The translations under genes and the position numbers were made by a program. The notes below the pieces were generated by a model. It had not been told where the DNA came from, did no database searches, and saw nothing but the letters and a program-made list of their open reading frames with translations. Below are positions 6,043 to 8,201 of a DNA stretch of 8,201 nt, in pieces. Position 1 is the stretch's first letter, and each line of letters starts with the position of its first letter. Source of the stretch: Candidatus Magasanikbacteria bacterium RIFCSPLOWO2_02_FULL_44_11 (GTDB lineage: Bacteria > Patescibacteriota > Patescibacteriia > Magasanikbacterales > GWA2-37-8); contig MFQK01000035.1 of NCBI GenBank assembly GCA_001783035.1, positions 8,906 to 17,106 of the forward strand, in the 5' to 3' direction.

Positions 6043-7149
6043 CTAGACATAGCGATCAAACCAGCTTGCTACCCAATCTTTAATCCTCGACCACCATGTT
6101 TGACGGCCAAGCATTTCCTGGTTCACCAGCTGGGCTGTTTTTTTATAACCATTAAAAATTCCATTAAGTTCGGCCACCATTTTTTCGTCATTAAAATACA
6201 CGCCGCTTTCCTCATTTATAGAAAAACTGCGCGGCGTAACGTTGATGCTGCTGACCAAACCGGACTTATCATCAACGGTCACCGCTTTGCCGTGATTCAT
6301 TTTAGGTAAAAGATATACATTGGCGCCAGCCTTGATGGTCAAACGAAAATAAGCGCGGGCAATAAGCTCCATGATTTTAATATCCGGCCGAAGCGGCATA
6401 AAAATATTTACTTTCACCCCACGTTTTTTGGCCAGTGTGATGGCTTTCAGAAACTCCTTATCAGGCGCGTAATACGGCGTCAGAAAATTAACGCTTTCTT
6501 TACCCAGAGCCAACGCCCGAAGATAAAACTTACGCGAAACTTTTTGCCGTTCAAATTGGGGTGAGTGCACGATGAACTTCATTTTTTCTTTCAGGTCGTG
6601 CCAGCCCCTCCGGTCATCCAACTTAAGCATGTATCGAACAGCGTCTTTTTTCCCGCCTGACGAGATATAACTTTTGGCAAACCCACGCAACAACGGTCGC
6701 GGCACCAACCCGGCAATTTTTAAATAGATATCGTCCCAAGCCTGATAATTTGCTTTAACATTGACGCCGCCGATGAAAACAACATCTTCATCGACAATTA
6801 AAACTTTACGATGGTTTCTAAACCAAAGCCGAGATATCCAACGAGCAACGCGAAAATCCGGCTGCAAACGATTGTAAAATTGTAAATCCACTCCGGCTTC
6901 TTTCAATCGTCGCGCCGCTGACTTGGAAAAATCACGGCCACCGATCGCATCAATAACCATTTTCACCTCGAGGCCTGCCTTAGCCTTGGCCGATAGAATT
7001 TCAATAAACTGTTCACCTATCCTGTCGTCAACAAAAATAAAAACCTCCCAAAAAATGGATTTTTTAGCCGCGCGAAGTGCTTCAAACATGGCGTCCCAGG
7101 CGGCCTGAGTCGTGCTATAAAATTGATACGAATACGTCGAATCATTCAT
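6043..7149 (-). CDS. Phospholipase D-like protein with two HKD motifs, cardiolipin synthase type (ClsB-like)
   Basis: Proteins of this type form a phosphatidyl-histidine intermediate to make cardiolipin or related phospholipids; hydrolase or nuclease roles exist in the superfamily. Numbered from the ATG at 7149 (368 aa): HKD1 H113-x-K115-x4-D120 followed by GGVN, and HKD2 H286-x-K288-x4-D293 followed by SSIN-x-TPRSF, both complete. There are no N-terminal membrane helices, unlike ClsA. The last ~20 residues form a Trp-rich amphipathic helix (W352, W353, W359, W363), a plausible membrane anchor. An in-frame TTG at 7185 would add 12 residues, but it is the -35 element of the promoter, so ATG 7149 is preferred. 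Lgt in the same window shows the cell handles phosphatidylglycerol, the usual Cls substrate. Exact substrate is inferred. Confidence 0.87.
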   Translation of the reverse strand: MNDSTYSYQFYSTTQAAWDAMFEALRAAKKSIFWEVFIFVDDRIGEQFIEILSAKAKAGLEVKMVIDAIGGRDFSKSAARRLKEAGVDLQFYNRLQPDFRVARWISRLWFRNHRKVLIVDEDVVFIGGVNVKANYQAWDDIYLKIAGLVPRPLLRGFAKSYISSGGKKDAVRYMLKLDDRRGWHDLKEKMKFIVHSPQFERQKVSRKFYLRALALGKESVNFLTPYYAPDKEFLKAITLAKKRGVKVNIFMPLRPDIKIMELIARAYFRLTIKAGANVYLLPKMNHGKAVTVDDKSGLVSSINVTPRSFSINEESGVYFNDEKMVAELNGIFNGYKKTAQLVNQEMLGRQTWWSRIKDWVASWFDRYV

Positions 7150-7156
7150 AACTTCA

Positions 7157-7185
7157 AGTATGTCACCTTTTAAACGGCCAGTCAA
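7157..7185 (-). promoter_or_regulatory. Promoter of the PLD gene, leaderless type
   Basis: On the minus strand TTGACT (7185-7180), a 17-nt spacer and CATACT (7162-7157) precede the ATG at 7149 by seven bases, so transcription would begin at or one base before the start codon. The AAAGGTGA in the spacer resembles a Shine-Dalgarno, but a transcript beginning here would not contain it. Confidence 0.6.
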
Positions 7186-7213
7186 AGTATATAATGGTAA
7201 AAGGTAAGAGAGA

Positions 7214-7226
7214 GCTTAGACTAAGC
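7214..7226. promoter_or_regulatory. Palindrome GCTTAG-A-CTAAGC, candidate operator
   Basis: A perfect 6-bp inverted repeat with one central base lies in the 127-bp gap between the divergent PLD and KGG genes, about 30 bp upstream of the PLD -35 and 10 bp upstream of the candidate KGG -35. Such symmetry suits a dimeric regulator. It is a single short palindrome and could be chance. Confidence 0.35.
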
Positions 7227-7235
7227 GTCATACTA

Positions 7236-7264
7236 CTGATAAAGGTCTTTTGTATAAGCATAAT
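7236..7264 (+). promoter_or_regulatory. Candidate promoter of the KGG gene
   Basis: CTGATA (7236-7241), 17 nt, CATAAT (7259-7264) match the -35 and -10 consensus at four and five of six positions. A start near 7271 would leave a leader of about six bases before the ATG at 7277. An alternative -10, TATAAG at 7253-7258, has no matching -35. Confidence 0.4.
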
Positions 7265-7276
7265 TGACGCATTCAT

Positions 7277-7465
7277 ATGACTTTTTTTGCAGATGAAACG
7301 ACCAACCGTGGGCTCGCTTCGGCTGACGAAGAAACCCGAAAACGAGTTGCGAGTATGGGTGGGAGCGCACCCCATCCACGAGGACGCGGCATGCAAAATG
7401 TGAACCCGGAACGCCGCCGCCAAATCGCCAGTCTGGGGGGCAAAGCACGCCATACTAAAGGCTGA
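7277..7465 (+). CDS. Small KGG-repeat (stress-induced type) protein
   Basis: A 62-aa basic protein built of two 21-residue units that align without gaps: residues 11-31 (RGLASADEETR...GGSA) and 37-57 (RGMQNVNPERR...GGKA). These match the KGG repeat (general stress protein GsiB/YciG type, Pfam KGG), whose consensus is G-F/M-A-x-M-D-x-E-x-x-R-x-I-A-S-x-GGKA. Family members are hydrophilic, glycine-rich and linked to stress or desiccation; the molecular role is not settled. The first unit has GGS instead of GGK. ATG 7277 is the only sensible start, since little precedes the first repeat; no Shine-Dalgarno is present. It ends in TGA and has no terminator of its own before the TTGACA box at 7483, so its transcript may run into the RNA unit downstream. 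Confidence 0.85.
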   Translation: MTFFADETTNRGLASADEETRKRVASMGGSAPHPRGRGMQNVNPERRRQIASLGGKARHTKG

Positions 7466-7467
7466 AG

Positions 7468-7511
7468 TGATACCATAGGCCCTTGACAATATAGAAAAAT
7501 ATGATACCGTA
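7468..7511. repeat. Direct repeat TGATACC[A/G]TA flanking the -35 of the small-RNA unit
   Basis: TGATACCATA (7468-7477) recurs with one change as TGATACCGTA (7502-7511), 34 bp apart. The second copy covers the candidate -10 of the small-RNA promoter and the first lies just upstream of its -35, so a regulator binding both would control the promoter. Ten-base similarity alone is weak support. Confidence 0.35.
7483..7510 (+). promoter_or_regulatory. Promoter of the unassigned small RNA
   Basis: A perfect -35 TTGACA (7483-7488) is followed after 16 nt by TACCGT (7505-7510), preceded by TGA (7502-7504) as in an extended -10. The -10 hexamer is poor. The predicted start, about 7516-7518, coincides with the first base of the long RNA stem, which supports the call. 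TATGAT (7500-7505) is a better hexamer but sits too close to the -35. Confidence 0.5.
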
Positions 7512-7515
7512 ACTG

Positions 7516-7632
7516 ATGGAGGCTCACCGCCACTTCTCTCGCGTCGCTCTCCCCTCGCACGTGAGGCTAGGGGTTACGGTGGGCCTCCATTCTTCACCTG
7601 TTAGCACACCTTTGATTGCCAAAGGTGTTTTT
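7516..7632 (+). ncRNA. Free-standing structured small RNA of unknown family
   Basis: A ~117-nt unit bounded by a promoter and a terminator. Bases 7516-7529 pair with 7577-7590 in a 14-bp closing stem with a single T-G wobble (7524-7582). The 47-nt interior holds a pyrimidine-rich single strand (7530-7550) and a second stem, CCCCT (7551-7555) with AGGGG (7569-7573), or alternatively CCTC with GAGG. A 16-nt linker leads to the terminator at 7606-7632. It lacks the GGAA tetraloop region of SRP RNA, the RNase P and tmRNA cores and any tRNA fold. A 6S-like or regulatory role, or a 3' UTR of the KGG mRNA, remain possible. The closing stem buries a GGAGG/CCTCC pair. Confidence 0.55.
7606..7632 (+). 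terminator. Rho-independent terminator of the small RNA
   Basis: ACACCTTTG (7606-7614), loop ATTGC, CAAAGGTGT (7620-7628) form a 9-bp perfect stem that runs into TTTTT (7628-7632). Its polarity fits only plus-strand transcripts, from the small-RNA promoter or from the KGG gene. Confidence 0.8.
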
Positions 7633-7718
7633 AATAAAAAACTTCCAGAACCACTTAACAACAGGCCCTTTCTAAGAACGCTTATTTGGCGTGCAATAGT
7701 AAGTATAAGGTTACTGCA
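7633..7718. other. Unassigned spacer, no gene seen
   Basis: These 86 bases between the small-RNA terminator and the next hairpin hold no convincing ORF, promoter or RNA gene on either strand. Only a small AGTAA/TTACT hairpin (about 7698-7715) is visible. A plus-strand frame from 7516 to 7722 crosses the stretch but is a shadow of the RNA unit. Confidence 0.5.
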
Positions 7719-7776
7719 ATAAAATGATTGGCGAAACCCCGCACTAAAACATCGGTGCGGAGCGCATTATTTTAAT
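7719..7776. terminator. Large imperfect hairpin, possibly a bidirectional terminator or RNA element
   Basis: AAAATGAT-(TG)-GCG (7721-7733) pairs with CGC-ATTATTTT (7763-7773), with one G-T wobble and a 2-nt bulge; inside it CCGCAC (7739-7744) pairs with GTGCGG (7755-7760) around a 10-nt loop. The A-rich 5' base and T-rich 3' arm on both strands resemble bidirectional terminators such as the one at 1514-1555, but no gene on the plus strand ends directly before it. Confidence 0.45.
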
Positions 7777-7784
7777 TAGATAAT

Positions 7785-7818
7785 ATAAACAAAAACAACC
7801 CACGAATTGAGTTGTTTT
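7785..7818 (-). terminator. Terminator of the sigma-factor gene
   Basis: On the minus strand AAAACAAC (7818-7811), an 11-nt loop and GTTGTTTT (7799-7792) form an 8-bp stem continued by TGTTTAT. It lies about 50 bp past the sigma-factor stop. The loop base CCACGA (7800-7805, plus strand) can instead pair with TCGTGG (7831-7836), so an alternative fold that would break the terminator is possible. Confidence 0.6.
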
Positions 7819-7865
7819 GGTAGTATGGACTCGTGGTCCACACACCCTCCCTTTTTTATTCCTCC

Positions 7866-8198
7866 TTACAGTGGATCGTCCAACAGCTTGTGCAAATGCT
7901 TGATGCCGCGATGAGCTTGGACTTTTACTGTCGTAATCCTCAGTCCGAGTCGTTTGGCCGTCGTCTTGACGTCCAGACCGTCAAGATACCGAAGAGTCAG
8001 CACTCGTCGATACCGTATATCCATTGTATCGAGAACGGTCAACATCTTATCCACATCAAACGATAAGATTTGCGTAATTTCCTTTCCATACGGCCGATCA
8101 AGGCGTGGAAATTTCCGGATAGCGCGATCACGGGTTCTTTTTCGGTCCACCGCATCTTTCAGCAAATTACGGACAATGTGACAAACCATCGCCTCCAT
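7866..8198 (-). CDS. ECF-like RNA polymerase sigma factor, C-terminal part (probably cut by the window edge)
   Basis: The 110 residues carry sigma region 4, the -35-recognising helix-turn-helix: VLDTMDIRYRRVLTLRYLDGL (55-75), turn KTTAKRLGL (78-86) and recognition helix ITTVKVQAHRGIKHL (88-102). The first ~22 residues (VCHIVRNLLKDAVDRKR) look like the end of region 2.4 of ECF sigmas, so regions 2.1-2.3 are expected further right, beyond 8201; the frame is open to the edge and the ATG at 8198 is probably internal. Residues 30-45 would be the variable linker. The stop TAA is part of TAAGGAGGA, a strong Shine-Dalgarno-like sequence, but no credible gene follows before the terminator. A stand-alone region-4 protein is the alternative. 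No anti-sigma gene is visible. Confidence 0.8.
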   Translation of the reverse strand: MEAMVCHIVRNLLKDAVDRKRTRDRAIRKFPRLDRPYGKEITQILSFDVDKMLTVLDTMDIRYRRVLTLRYLDGLDVKTTAKRLGLRITTVKVQAHRGIKHLHKLLDDPL

Positions 8199-8201
8199 AT
8201 T

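Noticed and set aside
7163..7560. Three overlapping minus-strand frames opposite the KGG gene and small RNA
   Set aside because: Shadows of the KGG coding sequence and the GC-rich stem; composition is rich in Cys, Trp and Arg as expected of antisense frames.
7516..7722. 68-codon plus-strand frame starting with ATG at the first base of the small RNA
   Set aside because: It overlaps the 14-bp stem and the terminator, lacks a ribosome binding site and its translation resembles no protein family; the RNA reading explains the sequence better.
7740..7866. Short minus-strand frames (23 and 36 codons, GTG starts) after the TAAGGAGG at the sigma-factor stop
   Set aside because: They run through the terminator hairpin, the spacing from the Shine-Dalgarno is poor and the peptides are not recognisable.
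7855..7869. ATTCCTCCTTA on the plus strand, resembling the anti-Shine-Dalgarno end of 16S rRNA
   Set aside because: It is just the complement of the Shine-Dalgarno-like TAAGGAGGA at the sigma-factor stop; no other 16S sequence is present.
1..8201. CRISPR array or tandem-repeat locus
   Set aside because: No regularly spaced repeats were seen; the only repeats are the tRNA-derived 16-mer, the palindromic element, the duplicated LOG motif and a 10-mer pair.

Overview
The window looks like a piece of a small Patescibacteria/CPR-type genome. This is inferred from the style of the genes: tight, mostly minus-strand gene packing, a two-domain LOG protein, a KGG-repeat mini-protein, promoters placed so close to start codons that mRNAs look leaderless, and a CPR-like GatA/GatC/Lgt set. 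No rRNA is present to prove it. TGA is used as a stop (gatC and the KGG gene end in TGA exactly where their families end), so the TGA=Gly code of Gracilibacteria/Absconditabacteria does not apply.

Layout. 1-1664: the 3' part of a large serine recombinase, AT-rich and running off the left edge. Its frame continues without a stop through a hairpin-rich palindromic element (about 1358-1504), a perfect 18-bp terminator stem (1514-1555) and the antisense strand of a tRNA-Ser(GGA) gene (1556-1641, minus). A 16-nt copy of the tRNA 3' end lies beside the recombinase domain, which points to an old attachment site. 1556-5539: a minus-strand operon read gatC > gatA > double-LOG protein > lgt > tRNA-Ser with junctions of -1 to +14 nt, closed by the terminator stem. 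5540-5601: a 62-bp divergent promoter region, with TATACT -10 boxes on both strands and predicted starts within a few bases of each ATG. 5602-6030: tsaE (plus), convergent with a two-HKD phospholipase D/cardiolipin synthase-like gene (6043-7149, minus) whose probable terminator lies inside the 3' end of tsaE.

7150-7865 is a regulatory and RNA-rich stretch. It holds a leaderless promoter for the PLD gene, a GCTTAG-A-CTAAGC palindrome, a 62-aa KGG-repeat protein, and then what looks like a complete free-standing small-RNA unit (TTGACA promoter, 14-bp closing stem, Rho-independent terminator, about 117 nt) that I cannot assign to a known family. Two more strong hairpins follow. 7866-8201: the C-terminal part of an ECF-like sigma factor (minus), probably cut by the right edge.

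Function. The main theme is translation fidelity and envelope lipids: GatCA (transamidation of Glu-/Asp-tRNA; gatB is not here), TsaE (t6A on tRNA), a tRNA-Ser, Lgt (lipoprotein lipidation) and a PLD-type phospholipid synthase. The most interesting items are the unassigned small RNA, the palindromic element wedged between recombinase and tRNA, the LOG duplication in which one active-site Glu has become Gln, and the recurrent leaderless promoters.
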